A DNA stretch of 64,000 nucleotides from Alphaproteobacteria bacterium bin52 (GCA_002238645.1 MPMT01000013.1:1-64000), one strand, 5' to 3'. Counted from the stretch's first letter, positions 7,098 through 16,975 are shown. Notes: a model not told the origin generated them from the sequence alone. Made by a program: numbers and translations.

Positions 7098-8678
7098 ATG
7101 CGCGACCTGCACCGGCCCGGCCGTTCCCCGGTCATGGCACCGGACGCGATGATTGCCACCAGCCACCCGCTGGCGAGCCAGGTCGGGATCGACATCCTCA
7201 AGTCGGGTGGCAATGCCGTCGATGCGGCGATCGCCGCCTGTGCGACGCTGTGCGTGGTCGAGCCCGCCATGACCGGCATCGGGGGTGACTGCTTTGCGCT
7301 CTATGCACCGGACGGGGCTTCACAGCCCGTCACCATCAACGGGTCGGGCCGCGCACCGGCCGGCGCCAGCGTGGACGCACTTCTCGAACGCGGGGTTTCG
7401 ACCATCGAGGTCCAGAGCCCGCATGCCGTCACCGTGCCGGGAGCAGTCGCGGCCTGGTGCCGGCTCAATGCCGATTACGGCCGCAAGGGGCTCGATGAGC
7501 TGCTGGCGCCAGCCATCCACTATGCCGAGAACGGGTATCCGGTGGCGCAGCGGGTCGGTTCCGACTGGGCCGGGCTGATACCGAAGCTGATGGCCGATGC
7601 GGTATCCTCGCGCAAGATGACGCTCGACGGGTCCGCGCCCCGCGTCGGGACGATCTTCCGCCAGCCGGAGCTCGGCTCAACCCTGCGGCGGATTGCGAAG
7701 CAGGGCAGGGACGGGTTCTACACCGGACCGGTTGCCGACGACATTGTCGAGCGGCTGCGCGGTCTCGGCGGCTTGCACACCCTGGATGACTTCGCCGGTT
7801 GCGAGCCCGAGTACGTCAGCCCCATCTCGACCGACTACCGCGGATTTACAGTCTATGAATGCCCTCCGAACGGACAGGGGATCTGTGCCCTGATGCTGCT
7901 CAACATCCTGTCCCGTCACCAGCCGGGCGGCATGTCGGAGGTCGACCGGGTCCATCTGATGGCGGAGGCGGCCAAGCGGGCCTACCGGCAGCGTGACCGC
8001 TACGTGACCGACCCCGGGTTCTGCACCGTGCCGGTCGACTGGCTGCTGTCCGGGGAACACGCGGCCCGGCTTGATGCCCTGATCGACCCTGCCCGATCGA
8101 CGGAGATGGCGGAGACGGATTTCCCCGATCACGAGGACACGACCTATCTCTGCTGCGTCGACGCCGACGGCAACGCCATCTCGTTCATCAACTCGCTTTT
8201 CGCCGGGTTCGGATCCGGCATCATGGCGGAAAGGTCCGGCGTGATGCTGCAGAACAGGGGAAGTTCATTCCGCGTCGACCATGACCATGCCAACCGGATC
8301 GAGGGCGGAAAGCGCCCGATGCACACCATCATTCCCGGCATGGTCATGAAAGACAACGCGGCCGTGGCGCCGTTCGGGGTCATGGGCGGCCATTACCAGC
8401 CTGTCGGCCACGCGAGCCTGCTCAGCCATGTACTCGACCGTGGGCTGGACATTCAGGAGGCGATGGACGAGCCACGCAGCCTTGCGATCAACGGTGTCCT
8501 GCAGGTCGAGAACGCCTTCGCGCCGGAGACCTATGTCGAACTCGAGCGGCGCGGCCACGTGCTCGAACATGTCGCGGCACCGCTCGGTGGCAGCCAGTGT
8601 GTCTGGATTGACCGGACCGAGGGCGTGCTGATCGGAGGATCGGACCCGCGCAAGGACGGGTGCGCGATCGGCTACTGA
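7098..8678 (+). CDS. Gamma-glutamyltransferase family protein (Ntn hydrolase)
   Basis: The 526-residue product has the ggt fold: the N-terminal stretch MIATSHPLASQVGIDILKSG, then GNAVDAAIAACATLCVVEPA and TGIGGDCFALYA, and the self-cleavage site with the catalytic threonine at about residue 348 (HEDTTYLCCVDADGN). The C-terminus reads GGSDPRKDGCAIGY. No signal peptide is visible, unlike periplasmic GGT, so it probably acts in the cytoplasm on a gamma-glutamyl or other amide substrate. It starts after GGAGAG, and a cyclase-family hydrolase and an ADP-forming acyl-CoA synthetase follow on the same strand, suggesting a catabolic operon. A second family member lies at 58784. The exact substrate is not deducible. 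Confidence 0.9.
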   Translation: MRDLHRPGRSPVMAPDAMIATSHPLASQVGIDILKSGGNAVDAAIAACATLCVVEPAMTGIGGDCFALYAPDGASQPVTINGSGRAPAGASVDALLERGVSTIEVQSPHAVTVPGAVAAWCRLNADYGRKGLDELLAPAIHYAENGYPVAQRVGSDWAGLIPKLMADAVSSRKMTLDGSAPRVGTIFRQPELGSTLRRIAKQGRDGFYTGPVADDIVERLRGLGGLHTLDDFAGCEPEYVSPISTDYRGFTVYECPPNGQGICALMLLNILSRHQPGGMSEVDRVHLMAEAAKRAYRQRDRYVTDPGFCTVPVDWLLSGEHAARLDALIDPARSTEMAETDFPDHEDTTYLCCVDADGNAISFINSLFAGFGSGIMAERSGVMLQNRGSSFRVDHDHANRIEGGKRPMHTIIPGMVMKDNAAVAPFGVMGGHYQPVGHASLLSHVLDRGLDIQEAMDEPRSLAINGVLQVENAFAPETYVELERRGHVLEHVAAPLGGSQCVWIDRTEGVLIGGSDPRKDGCAIGY

Positions 8679-8796
8679 CCGGACCGGTCGCCCACTGCCG
8701 GTCGGTCGGGCCGTCGCGGCCGGAGAAATCGTGCTTGTCGGGCCCGCGGGGGATACCGACAATCCGGCATCATTGCCAGGAGGAAAGGGTCACGTC

Positions 8797-9843
8797 ATGG
8801 CGCGACGGTGGGTCAACAGGCCGGAAGGGTCGAACTGGGGTGAATTCGGCCCGGATGACCAGAGAGGCCGTCTCAACCTGCTCACCCCGGAACGGGTTCT
8901 GAACGCCGTTCGCGAGGTCGAGACCGGGGAGCGGTTCTGCCTGTCGCTGCCGCTCGACTATCCGGGCGGGCGCCTGCTCAACCCGCGCCGGTTTCCGCCG
9001 CGCCTGTTTGCGACCCAGCGTGGCGGGCTGGCAAACTTCAACATGCCGCTTCATATCACCGATCCGCGGCTGACCGACGTGGTGTGTGATGATGCCGCCC
9101 TGATCTGCCTGCAATACTCGACCCAGTGGGACAGTCTCTGCCATGTCGGTGGATGGTTCGACGCCGACGGTGACGGGGAACCGGAGATCGTCTACTACAA
9201 CGGCTGGCGTGGCGGCGAACACGTGGTCGGACCGGAGACCGACCGCCCCGGGGACGAGTTCACCCGTTTCGAGGGGTCGCAGGCCCGTGCACTGGGGATC
9301 GAGAACATGGCCGAGGCCTGCGTGCAGGGCCGCGGGGTTCTTGTTGACCTTGAGCGCCGTCACGGGAGTGCCCGGGTGCAGGTTGGCTACGAGGAACTGA
9401 TGCGGATCATGGAGGAAGACGGGATCGAGGTGGAAGAAGGCGACATGGTGTGTTTCCACACCGGTTTTGCCCAGGGGCTGCTGGACATGGGGCGCGCACC
9501 CGACGAATACAGCCTGCACCATACCTGCGCCTGTCTCGACGGCCGGGATGCCCGACTGCATGACTGGATCCGCGACAGCGGCGTCGCGGTGGTGATCGGC
9601 GACAACTACGGCATCGAGGACACCTCCGTTCCGCTGCCGCCAGGCGACGCGCCTCTCGCCATGCTGCCGTTGCACGAACTGTGCATCTTCAAGCTCGGTA
9701 TCCACATCGGAGAGATGTTCTACCTGACCGGTCTGCGTGACCGCCTGGCGGAACTCGGACGCCACCGGTTCCTGTTGACCGCGCCGCCGTTGCGTCTGCC
9801 GGGAGCCGTGGGAAGCCCGCCGGCGCCAATCGCCACGCTATAG
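8797..9843 (+). CDS. Cyclase family protein (kynurenine-formamidase-like hydrolase)
   Basis: This 348-residue protein belongs to the metal-dependent cyclase family that includes bacterial kynurenine formamidase and isatin hydrolase. The stretch TQWDSLCHVG stands where the family carries its metal-binding HxGTHxD-type motif, and VVIGDNYGIED and LHELCIFKLGIHIGEMFYL are typical of the longer subfamily. I place the start at ATG 8797, directly after the strong site AGGAGGAAAGG; an earlier ATG in frame lacks one. The stop lies 32 bases before the acyl-CoA synthetase gene. The substrate is unknown. Confidence 0.85.
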   Translation: MARRWVNRPEGSNWGEFGPDDQRGRLNLLTPERVLNAVREVETGERFCLSLPLDYPGGRLLNPRRFPPRLFATQRGGLANFNMPLHITDPRLTDVVCDDAALICLQYSTQWDSLCHVGGWFDADGDGEPEIVYYNGWRGGEHVVGPETDRPGDEFTRFEGSQARALGIENMAEACVQGRGVLVDLERRHGSARVQVGYEELMRIMEEDGIEVEEGDMVCFHTGFAQGLLDMGRAPDEYSLHHTCACLDGRDARLHDWIRDSGVAVVIGDNYGIEDTSVPLPPGDAPLAMLPLHELCIFKLGIHIGEMFYLTGLRDRLAELGRHRFLLTAPPLRLPGAVGSPPAPIATL

Positions 9844-9875
9844 GTCCCAACCCATTCCGGAGAGTGATCGGTCCC

Positions 9876-11990
9876 ATGACCACGCACGCCCCCATTGCCA
9901 GACGTCCGCTGACCCGGCTGCTGGATCCCCGTTCGGTCGCCGTCATCGGGGCCTCCGACAACCCGGCGCGAATTGGTGGACGTCCGCTCCACTATCTGCT
10001 CAACGGCCGGTTCGAGGGTGAAGTCCACGCGGTCAATGCGAACCGGAGCACCGTGCAGGGAGTGACGGCCTATCCGTCGATTCTCGAGGTGCCCGGCGAG
10101 GTCGACGCGGTGATCGTCGCGGTTCCCGCCCACTCCGTGGTCCAGACCATTACCGAGTGCGCGGAGAAGGGAGTGGGTGCCGCGGTGATCTTCAGTTCCG
10201 GATTTGCCGAGCAGGATGAACAGGGAGCCGCGTGGCAGGCGGAGCTCACCGCGATATCGGCGCGGACCGGAATCAGGCTGCTGGGACCGAACTGCCTTGG
10301 CGCATTCAATGCCCGCACCGACTGGCTGGCGACGTTTTCCACCAGTGTCGAACAGTACCCGGTTCAGCCCGGGCCGATCGCGATCGCGAGCCAGTCCGGC
10401 GCCTTCGGAAGCCATCTCTACACGGTGGCGGCCAAGCGCGGCGTGCGGTGCACCTACTGGGTCACCACAGGCAATGAATCCGACATCGAGATTTCCGAGT
10501 GCATCGCGTGGTACGCCGACGCACCCGACGTCGGTGTGATCGCGGTCTACGCCGAGGGTGTGCGCAACGGGCCGGGGCTTCGTGACGCGCTCGAGAGGGC
10601 CTACGCCGCCAACAAGCCGGTGATCTTCCAGAAAGTGGGGCGCAGCGGGGCCGGTGCGGAGGCCGCGGCATCGCATACCGCCTCGCTCGCCGGCGCAGAT
10701 GCTGTCTACGATGCGCTGTTCCGCCAGTACGGTGTCTGCCGGGTCGACTCGATCGAGGAACTGCTCGACATTGCGCTTGCCTGCCAGTCCGGTGCGATGC
10801 CGCGCGGCAACAAGCTCGGGATCATGACCATCTCCGGCGGCGCCGGCGTTCAGATGGCCGACACGGCCGAGGCATGCGGGCTTGATGTTGCTCCGATGCC
10901 GGCTGACCAGCAGGCGTACCTGAAGGAACTGATCCCGTTCGCCGGGGTGCGCAACCCGGTCGATATCACGGCCCAGGCACTGAATGACATGAGCCTGATC
11001 GGCAAGTTCATGCGCAGCATGATGGACGAGGGCGGCTACGATGCCGTGGTGGCGTTTTTCACCGTGGTTGCCGGTTCGCGGATGATCTCCGAAAAGCTGA
11101 TCGAGACTCTTCGGGACATCCGTGAGAAGTATGCCCATGCACCGATGGTGCTCTCGATCGTGGCACCGGACGATGTGGTTCGTGCCTACGAGGAAGCCGG
11201 CTACACCATCCTCGAGGATCCGGCGCGTGCGGTCCGGGCAGCCGCGGCAATGGCGCATTTCGGAACCTCATTCGAACGTGGCGCCGGAGCCGCGCCGCCG
11301 TCGCTTCCGCCGGCCGCCATGGGAGTTCCCGACCGCACCGTGGACGAGGACGAGGCCCGCCGCATCCTTGCCTCGGCCGGAGTGCCGATGGCCGCGAGCA
11401 GGCTTGCAACCACTCCCGGGGAGGCTGCGGAGGCATGGAGCGCGATCGGCGGGCCGGTAGCGATGAAGATTGTCTCGCCGGATATCCTGCACAAGACCGA
11501 AATCGGCGCTGTCAGGCTCGACGTGAACTCGGCGGCGGAGGCGGCGCAGGCTCATTCCGAGATCATGGCTGCTGCGCGCCACCACTATCCGGATGCGCGG
11601 ATCACGGGCGTCATTCTGTCGGAGATGGTCACCGGCGGGGTGGAGACCGTGCTCGGCGTGATCAGCGACCCGGTGTTCGGACCGGCGGTGATGTTCGGCC
11701 TCGGCGGCGTGTTCGTCGAAGTGCTGGGCGACGTGACCTTCCGGATCGCCCCCTTCGGGATTGACGAGGCCCATCGCATGATCCGCGAGATTCGTGGCAT
11801 CAGGATGCTCGAGGGGGTGCGTGGCCAGCCTGCGTGCGACATCGATGCCCTGGCCCGCGCCCTGGTCAACCTGTCGGTGTTTGCCGCTGCCAATGCCGGC
11901 CGGTTCTCGAGCATCGACATCAACCCGTGCATCGTACTGCCCGAAGGACAGGGTGTCGCCGGCGTGGATGCCCTGATCGTGCCGTCCTGA
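9876..11990 (+). CDS. Acyl-CoA synthetase, ADP-forming (acetate-CoA ligase type)
   Basis: The 704-residue protein combines the alpha and beta parts of NDP-forming acyl-CoA synthetases in one chain. First comes a CoA-binding Rossmann domain (LLDPRSVAVIGASDNPARIG), then two succinyl-CoA-ligase-like flavodoxin domains (GIRLLGPNCLGAFN; IAIASQSGAFGSHLY) with the probable phosphohistidine near AEAAASHTASLAGAD, and last an ATP-grasp domain from about residue 475 (GPVAMKIVSPDILHKTEIGA; SSIDINPCIVLPEGQG). It interconverts an acyl-CoA plus ADP with acid plus ATP. ATG 9876 follows GGAGAG; a GTG four codons earlier is less likely. It ends the three-gene operon that starts at 7098. Confidence 0.9.
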   Translation: MTTHAPIARRPLTRLLDPRSVAVIGASDNPARIGGRPLHYLLNGRFEGEVHAVNANRSTVQGVTAYPSILEVPGEVDAVIVAVPAHSVVQTITECAEKGVGAAVIFSSGFAEQDEQGAAWQAELTAISARTGIRLLGPNCLGAFNARTDWLATFSTSVEQYPVQPGPIAIASQSGAFGSHLYTVAAKRGVRCTYWVTTGNESDIEISECIAWYADAPDVGVIAVYAEGVRNGPGLRDALERAYAANKPVIFQKVGRSGAGAEAAASHTASLAGADAVYDALFRQYGVCRVDSIEELLDIALACQSGAMPRGNKLGIMTISGGAGVQMADTAEACGLDVAPMPADQQAYLKELIPFAGVRNPVDITAQALNDMSLIGKFMRSMMDEGGYDAVVAFFTVVAGSRMISEKLIETLRDIREKYAHAPMVLSIVAPDDVVRAYEEAGYTILEDPARAVRAAAAMAHFGTSFERGAGAAPPSLPPAAMGVPDRTVDEDEARRILASAGVPMAASRLATTPGEAAEAWSAIGGPVAMKIVSPDILHKTEIGAVRLDVNSAAEAAQAHSEIMAAARHHYPDARITGVILSEMVTGGVETVLGVISDPVFGPAVMFGLGGVFVEVLGDVTFRIAPFGIDEAHRMIREIRGIRMLEGVRGQPACDIDALARALVNLSVFAAANAGRFSSIDINPCIVLPEGQGVAGVDALIVPS

Positions 11991-12345
11991 CCGGCGGTGT
12001 CCTCGCCCCGGGAGGCACACCTCGGCAGCCGGCCGACGGCCTGGGCCGCGGCAACTGACGGGCAGGTGCAGTACCCGACCAGAGCGGAAGAGGGGTGGGG
12101 TACGCTCCGGCTTCCGTCGTCGTGCTCCGTCCGCCAACACGGACGTTGATACCGTGTTCGAGGCGACTGCCGAAGCCATGCATGTTGTCGGCGCAGACCC
12201 TTGTGAGTGATGTTCGTGCTACAGCCGGCACCGATCGCGGGAGTGTCGAAACCGGGTCTCGTTGACAGATGATCGCGCGCACCCGGTGCAGACAGACACC
12301 GCCGGTGCCCGGGTGGATGGACCGCATCGCGCCTGTTGGCCGATG
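11991..12345. other. Intergenic region between convergent genes
   Basis: These 355 bases separate the stop of the acyl-CoA synthetase gene from the stop of the convergent hydroxyacid dehydrogenase gene. I see no gene, RNA or clear rho-independent terminator with a T-run. Confidence 0.5.
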
Positions 12346-13329
12346 TCAGTACCAGGCAGCCTTGTCGACGACATTCTCGAAGCTGTCGAGCGGCTCGCCG
12401 GCAACGAACCGGCGCGCGTTTGCGACCAGGGTCCGGTAGCGCCGCTCGGCGAGGTCCTCCGCGTCGGCGACCGCGATGTGCGGTGTCAGGATAACGTTCT
12501 CCATCGACCAGAGCGGGTGACCGTCGGGCAGGGGTTCGATCTCGAACACGTCAAGGCCGGCACCGGCAATGGTCCCGTTGGCAAGCGCGGCGACCAGGTC
12601 ATCGAGGCTGGTGGTCATGCCCCGGCCGATGTTGATGAAATACGCCTCGGGCTTCATGCGCGCGAAGCGCTCCGCGTTCCACATGAGCTCGGTTTCGGGT
12701 GTGTGCGGAACCGTGGTGACGACGAAGTCGGCGTCGGGCAGAACCGCGTCGAGATGCGACGGTGGATGGATCTCGCCCGGACAGTCATGTTCGCGCCTCG
12801 CGTCGATGCCTATGATCCGCGCGCCCATGGCCGCGCACAGCCGTGCGGTCTCGGCTCCGATGCCGCCGACGCCGTGGATCAGCACGGTCGAGTTCACGAT
12901 GTTGCGGTACCCGCGCTTGCGCGCATCCCTCGTCCACCGTCCTGTTCTCTGGGCATCCATCCAGTAGGGCAGGCCGCGCGAGAGCGCGAGCATGAACATG
13001 AGGATGTGGTGGGCGATATGGTCGGAATAGATGCCACGCAGGTTGGTGATGACCACCGGGTGGTCGATCAGCTCCTGGTGATAGTAGCCGGCAAAGGGCG
13101 CGGCGAACGGGCATTGCAGCCAGCGAATGCGTTTCGCCGCGCGCACCGCACCGGGCGGGATCCAGCCGAGTGCCGCGTCAGCGCGTTCCAGCATGGCGGG
13201 AACGTCGGCCTCGGTTCCGGCGCAGGCAACCTCGAGCCCGGGCACGTCCTCGCGCAGCCGGTCCGCGAGCGCGGGAACATTGTCTGTAAACGGGGGCAGG
13301 ATCGCGAAGACCAGCCGGTTGTCGCTCAT
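12346..13329 (-). CDS. D-2-hydroxyacid dehydrogenase, NAD-dependent
   Basis: The 327-residue protein would reduce a 2-oxoacid to the D-2-hydroxyacid or the reverse. The NAD-binding motif appears as VLIHGVGGIGAETARLCAAM (GxGxxG), followed by the acidic residue in IIGIDARRE. The catalytic trio is visible as R in INIGRGM, E in VFEIEPLP and H in ILTPHIA. Start ATG 13329 gives the usual family length. It is last in a minus-strand operon after scoA and scoB with a 19-base gap, suggesting a role in oxo- or hydroxy-acid catabolism with them. Confidence 0.9.
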   Translation of the reverse strand: MSDNRLVFAILPPFTDNVPALADRLREDVPGLEVACAGTEADVPAMLERADAALGWIPPGAVRAAKRIRWLQCPFAAPFAGYYHQELIDHPVVITNLRGIYSDHIAHHILMFMLALSRGLPYWMDAQRTGRWTRDARKRGYRNIVNSTVLIHGVGGIGAETARLCAAMGARIIGIDARREHDCPGEIHPPSHLDAVLPDADFVVTTVPHTPETELMWNAERFARMKPEAYFINIGRGMTTSLDDLVAALANGTIAGAGLDVFEIEPLPDGHPLWSMENVILTPHIAVADAEDLAERRYRTLVANARRFVAGEPLDSFENVVDKAAWY

Positions 13330-13348
13330 CGGTCGCCTCGCTTTCGGG

Positions 13349-13978
13349 TCAGTCGACGAGTGTCGCCTCGGTGACCGCCTCGATATCGGCCAGGCTGACA
13401 TCGGGCGCCCGTTCGAGCACCCTGATGCCGCCTTCGACGACATCGAACACACCGAGATTGGTGATGACGCGGTCCACCACTCCCTTGCCGGTGAGCGGCA
13501 GGGAGCACTCACGGAGCAGCTTCGACTCACCCTTCCTGTTGGCATGGTCCATGATCACCACGATCCGTTTCACACCGGCCACCAGGTCCATCGCACCGCC
13601 CATGCCCTTGACCAGGCGGCCCGGGATCATCCAGTTGGCGAGGTCGCCGGTCTCGGACACCTCCATGGCCCCGAGTATCGAGATGTCGATATGCCCGCCG
13701 CGGATCATGGCGAAACTGTCCGAAGACGAAAAATAGCTCGTCTTTGACAGTTCGGTCACGGTCTGCTTGCCGGCATTGATCAGGTCGGGATCGACCTCGT
13801 CCTCGGTCGGAAACGGGCCCATTCCCAGCATGCCGTTCTCGGACTGCAGGGTGATGTTGTAGTTGGCCGGCACGTAGTTCGAGACCAGTGTCGGGATACC
13901 GATCCCGAGATTGACGTAGAACCCGTCCTGCAGTTCAGCTGCGGCCCGTTCGGCCATCTGGTTCCTGTCCCAGGGCAT
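13349..13978 (-). CDS. scoB: 3-oxoacid CoA-transferase subunit B
   Basis: This is the 209-residue beta subunit of succinyl-CoA:3-ketoacid CoA-transferase, which activates acetoacetate using succinyl-CoA. It contains NLGIGIPTLVSNYVPANYN and the catalytic glutamate in SENGMLGMGPFP, plus DLVAGVKRIVVIMDHANRKG. The start ATG 13978 gives the standard SCOT-B beginning MPWDRNQMAERAAAELQDGF. It lies 31 bases after scoA. Confidence 0.92.
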   Translation of the reverse strand: MPWDRNQMAERAAAELQDGFYVNLGIGIPTLVSNYVPANYNITLQSENGMLGMGPFPTEDEVDPDLINAGKQTVTELSKTSYFSSSDSFAMIRGGHIDISILGAMEVSETGDLANWMIPGRLVKGMGGAMDLVAGVKRIVVIMDHANRKGESKLLRECSLPLTGKGVVDRVITNLGVFDVVEGGIRVLERAPDVSLADIEAVTEATLVD

Positions 13979-14009
13979 GGGTGCGTTCCTCCGTGCGACG
14001 GCGCGCGTG

Positions 14010-14705
14010 TCAGGCCGCGCGCGTGGTCCTGTTCTCGATCCGCTTCTCGTGGCTGCCCTGGAAGAGGCGCTGGACATAGACACCCGGAGTGTGGATCGCC
14101 ATCTTGTCGAGTGTTCCGACCGGAACCAGTTCCTCCACCTCGGCAACGGTCACGGTTCCGGCGGTGGCACATTCGGGATTGAAGTTCATCGCGGTCTTCC
14201 GGTAGGTCAGGTTGCCCTCGGCATCACCCTTCCACGCCTTGACGATACCGAGGTCCATCCTGAGGCCGCGCTCGAGGATGTAGGTCCTGCCGTCGAATTC
14301 CTTGTGCTCCTTGCCTTCGGCAATCAGCGTTCCGACCCCGGTCGCGGTGTAGAAGCCCGGGATGCCGGCTCCTCCGGCGCGGAGCCGTTCGGCGAGCGTA
14401 CCCTGGGGATTGAACTCGATCTCGAGTTCACCGGCGAGAAACTGCTGCATGAACAGGTCGTTCTCGCCCACATAGGACGAGATCATCTTCGCCACCTGCC
14501 GCTCCTGCAGCAGGAGGCCGAGGCCGAAGTCGTCGACGCCGGCATTGTTCGAGGCGATGACAAGGTTCTTCACACCCGACTCGCGGATCGCCTGGATCAG
14601 GTTCTCGGGAATGCCCGAAAGGCCGAATCCTCCCGCTGCGATACTCATCCCGTCCCGCAGCAGACCATCCAGCGCTGACCGCGCATCCGCATAGACCTTG
14701 CTCAT
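14010..14705 (-). CDS. scoA: 3-oxoacid CoA-transferase subunit A
   Basis: This is the 231-residue alpha subunit partner of scoB. It shows the CoA-transferase subunit A signature AAGGFGLSGIPENLIQAI, then IASNNAGVDDFGLGLLLQ and GGAGIPGFYTATGVGT, and ends with a basic tail. The start ATG 14705 agrees with family length. A PhyH-type dioxygenase gene ends 25 bases upstream on the same strand. Confidence 0.92.
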   Translation of the reverse strand: MSKVYADARSALDGLLRDGMSIAAGGFGLSGIPENLIQAIRESGVKNLVIASNNAGVDDFGLGLLLQERQVAKMISSYVGENDLFMQQFLAGELEIEFNPQGTLAERLRAGGAGIPGFYTATGVGTLIAEGKEHKEFDGRTYILERGLRMDLGIVKAWKGDAEGNLTYRKTAMNFNPECATAGTVTVAEVEELVPVGTLDKMAIHTPGVYVQRLFQGSHEKRIENRTTRAA

Positions 14706-14730
14706 GTTCCGGTCATCTCCCGTCCGGCGG

Positions 14731-15573
14731 TCAGTACCTCTGACCCTTCCTGGCCTCGGCTCCCGCGTAAAGAACCCGGCGCTTGATCTCGGTGTCTTGC
14801 CGGCACAGGTCGAAATCCTCGTCCGCGAGCCGGCCACGGGGTGATCCCGCGACGGTGAAATGCCCGAAATCGTCCGTGCCCGCAACCAGTGCGACAAGCG
14901 AGCGGTCCCCGGTCTGCTGTTTCATTGATGGCCGGATGTAGCGGACGGCCGCGCCGATGCGCCGGTTCCCGGTCCGGTTCGGGCCGGAGGAATGGAACAG
15001 GTGGCCGTGGTGCATGGATGCCTGCCCCGGCCGCAGGACGATGTCGACGGCGTCGCTCTCGTCGACCTCGACCGCCACCTCCTGGCCGCGGGACAGCAGG
15101 TTGTTCGCGTCGAAGGTGTCGGTGTGCGCCACCTGCCGGTGGCGGTGACTGCCGGGGACAAACCGCATGCAGCCGCTCTCCACGGTGGCCGGCGAGAGCG
15201 CGACCCACACCGTGAGCTCGTCGGCGTCGTCCAGACCCCAGTACGTAAGATCCTGGTGCCAGGTGACGATGTTGGTCGAATTCGCATCCTTGATGAAGAG
15301 CCCGCTGCTCCACACCATCAGGTCGGGGCCCAGGAGACGGGAGACGGCATCGACGACATGCGGCTTGCGAACCATGGCGTCAAACGACGGCAGCAGCCGG
15401 TCCGGGTAGGAACGGAGCATCGAAAGCCGGCTCGGGTCATCGGCGAGTTCCGCTTCCGCCGCCTCGAGGTCCGCGCGCACGGTGCCTGCCTCGTCCGCGC
15501 TCATGACGTCAAGCGGGAAGGCGAAACCGTCTCGTTCGTAGGAGTTCGCAAGCTGCTCGGCTGTTGCGCTCAT
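14731..15573 (-). CDS. Phytanoyl-CoA dioxygenase (PhyH) family protein
   Basis: This is an Fe(II)/2-oxoglutarate-dependent oxygenase of about 280 residues. The iron-binding facial triad is visible as HxD in TWHQDLTYWGLD and the distal histidine in MHHGHLFHSSGPNRTGNRRI, where the arginine binds 2-oxoglutarate. I use ATG 15573 (MSATAEQLANSYERDGFAFP); ATG 15588 is also possible. It heads the operon that continues with scoA, scoB and a hydroxyacid dehydrogenase. Two more genes of this family lie at 16172 and 36616. The substrate is unknown. Confidence 0.87.
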   Translation of the reverse strand: MSATAEQLANSYERDGFAFPLDVMSADEAGTVRADLEAAEAELADDPSRLSMLRSYPDRLLPSFDAMVRKPHVVDAVSRLLGPDLMVWSSGLFIKDANSTNIVTWHQDLTYWGLDDADELTVWVALSPATVESGCMRFVPGSHRHRQVAHTDTFDANNLLSRGQEVAVEVDESDAVDIVLRPGQASMHHGHLFHSSGPNRTGNRRIGAAVRYIRPSMKQQTGDRSLVALVAGTDDFGHFTVAGSPRGRLADEDFDLCRQDTEIKRRVLYAGAEARKGQRY

Positions 15574-15755
15574 CTGGATACCTGCCATTCGGGGGTAGGG
15601 AATGTCCCGGAGTATTTCCGTCTTGAACCGCTCCTGCAAGCGTGAGCCGACCTGATTCCGGCAGCGAGGTTCGAGTGTTTCGATGCAGCGCCGGGAACCG
15701 TCTCCAGCGCCGGTCGCGCCCGGCTGAGGGTGGAAGCGACGGGTGTCAGCGGACC

Positions 15756-16067
15756 CTAGGTGACGTCACGCCAGGTGTCGGGCTTGCCGTCCCGGGTGCC
15801 GGGCAGTGGCACTTCACCTGGCCGGGGCAAGCGCTCCTCGTCGGGATCGACAGTCTCCGGCGCGGCGTACTGGGCGAACCAGGTTGCAAGCAGAAAACAG
15901 CCGAAACCGAAGATCAGCACCATCTTCAGCGCATCCGGCGACCAGGAGATCCACAGCAGCAGGGGGGTGACAAGCGCCCCGAGCCCTGAGATGCCCATGC
16001 CGATCTCGGCCCGGTTCCGGGTGATGTGCCTGCGCAGAAACGCGCCAATGAAGTCGAACAGTCCCAT
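15756..16067 (-). CDS. Small membrane protein, function unknown
   Basis: The 103-residue product starts MGLFDFIGAFLRRHITRNRA and has two hydrophobic segments, roughly residues 20-42 and 46-66, then a polar, acidic proline-rich tail. GC-rich third positions and a sensible ATG support it as a real gene. I do not recognise a family. It lies between two PhyH-type genes on the same strand. Confidence 0.6.
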   Translation of the reverse strand: MGLFDFIGAFLRRHITRNRAEIGMGISGLGALVTPLLLWISWSPDALKMVLIFGFGCFLLATWFAQYAAPETVDPDEERLPRPGEVPLPGTRDGKPDTWRDVT

Positions 16068-16171
16068 CGCGCTTCCGACCGGCCATCAGGAGTGTCCAGG
16101 CCAGCTATACCACCGCGCCGCGCGGCCTGTACAGCACGGGGCGGGCAGGGAAGCATTTGCGCGGTGCACGG

Positions 16172-16975
16172 TCAGCCCGGAGGCGGCCACAGTTGCGGGA
16201 ACTCGTCGCCCTCGAACGGGTCGCCGTCGCGGTAGACAAGATCCGGGAACGACGGCGAGGTGGTGCCGGCCCGTTCGACGAAGAGCGCCCCGTCGCCCAC
16301 CCATCTGACCGAAGTTACGCGGCGCCGCAGTTCGGAGTGATTGGCGGCCGCACGGTGGAGCGTGGAGAAGTCAAACGCGATCGCGTCTCCCGGCTCGACG
16401 TCCCAGCTCCTGATCTCAAGGGCGTCCCGATTGGCGTCAAGGTCCGGCACCGGGTCGGACGGGTCGTCGGCATAGAGCGGGGTGCCATCGAACCGGGTTG
16501 GCCGGAAACTCCTGCCCCAGCGGTGCGATCCGGCCACGTATTCGATCCCGCGGTCCCGCGGCACCGGATCGGCGGGGACCCAGAAACTGACCGTGCAGGG
16601 ACTGTCGACCAGGTAGTAGGGCAGGTCGTGGTGCCACGGGGTCTCGGTGGAGTTGCCCGGTTCCTTGACCAGCACGTGATCGTGGAACACCCGTGCCGTG
16701 CTCGATCTCATGAGGCGGGCCGCAATCCTGGCCATCGGTGACGCGACAACCAGTGCACGGTAGCCGTCGAACCGGTTCCACACGCAGTAGTCCTGGAAGA
16801 ACGGCGACCGACCGTCTCCCGGCCGGTAAGTCCGTTCGCGCCAGCTGGGCGCGGCCTTGTTCTCCTCGATCGCCGAACGCACCCCCTCGATCCACGGTTC
16901 GAACAGGCCGCGCAGGAGGACGACGCCGTCGCGGTGGTACTGCTCGACCGTCTCCTCGGTCACGGTGATCGCCAT
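16172..16975 (-). CDS. Phytanoyl-CoA dioxygenase (PhyH) family protein
   Basis: The 267-residue Fe(II)/2-oxoglutarate oxygenase starts MAITVTEETVEQYHRDGVVL. The metal ligands are H and D in TPWHHDLPYYLVD and the distal H in FSTLHRAAANHSELRRRVTS. IEYVAGSHRWG is typical of the subfamily that includes hydroxylases of small acids and secondary metabolites. The start ATG 16975 was chosen over upstream in-frame codons because homologous sequence begins there. It is only distantly similar to the neighbour at 14731, so a recent duplication is unlikely. Confidence 0.87.
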   Translation of the reverse strand: MAITVTEETVEQYHRDGVVLLRGLFEPWIEGVRSAIEENKAAPSWRERTYRPGDGRSPFFQDYCVWNRFDGYRALVVASPMARIAARLMRSSTARVFHDHVLVKEPGNSTETPWHHDLPYYLVDSPCTVSFWVPADPVPRDRGIEYVAGSHRWGRSFRPTRFDGTPLYADDPSDPVPDLDANRDALEIRSWDVEPGDAIAFDFSTLHRAAANHSELRRRVTSVRWVGDGALFVERAGTTSPSFPDLVYRDGDPFEGDEFPQLWPPPG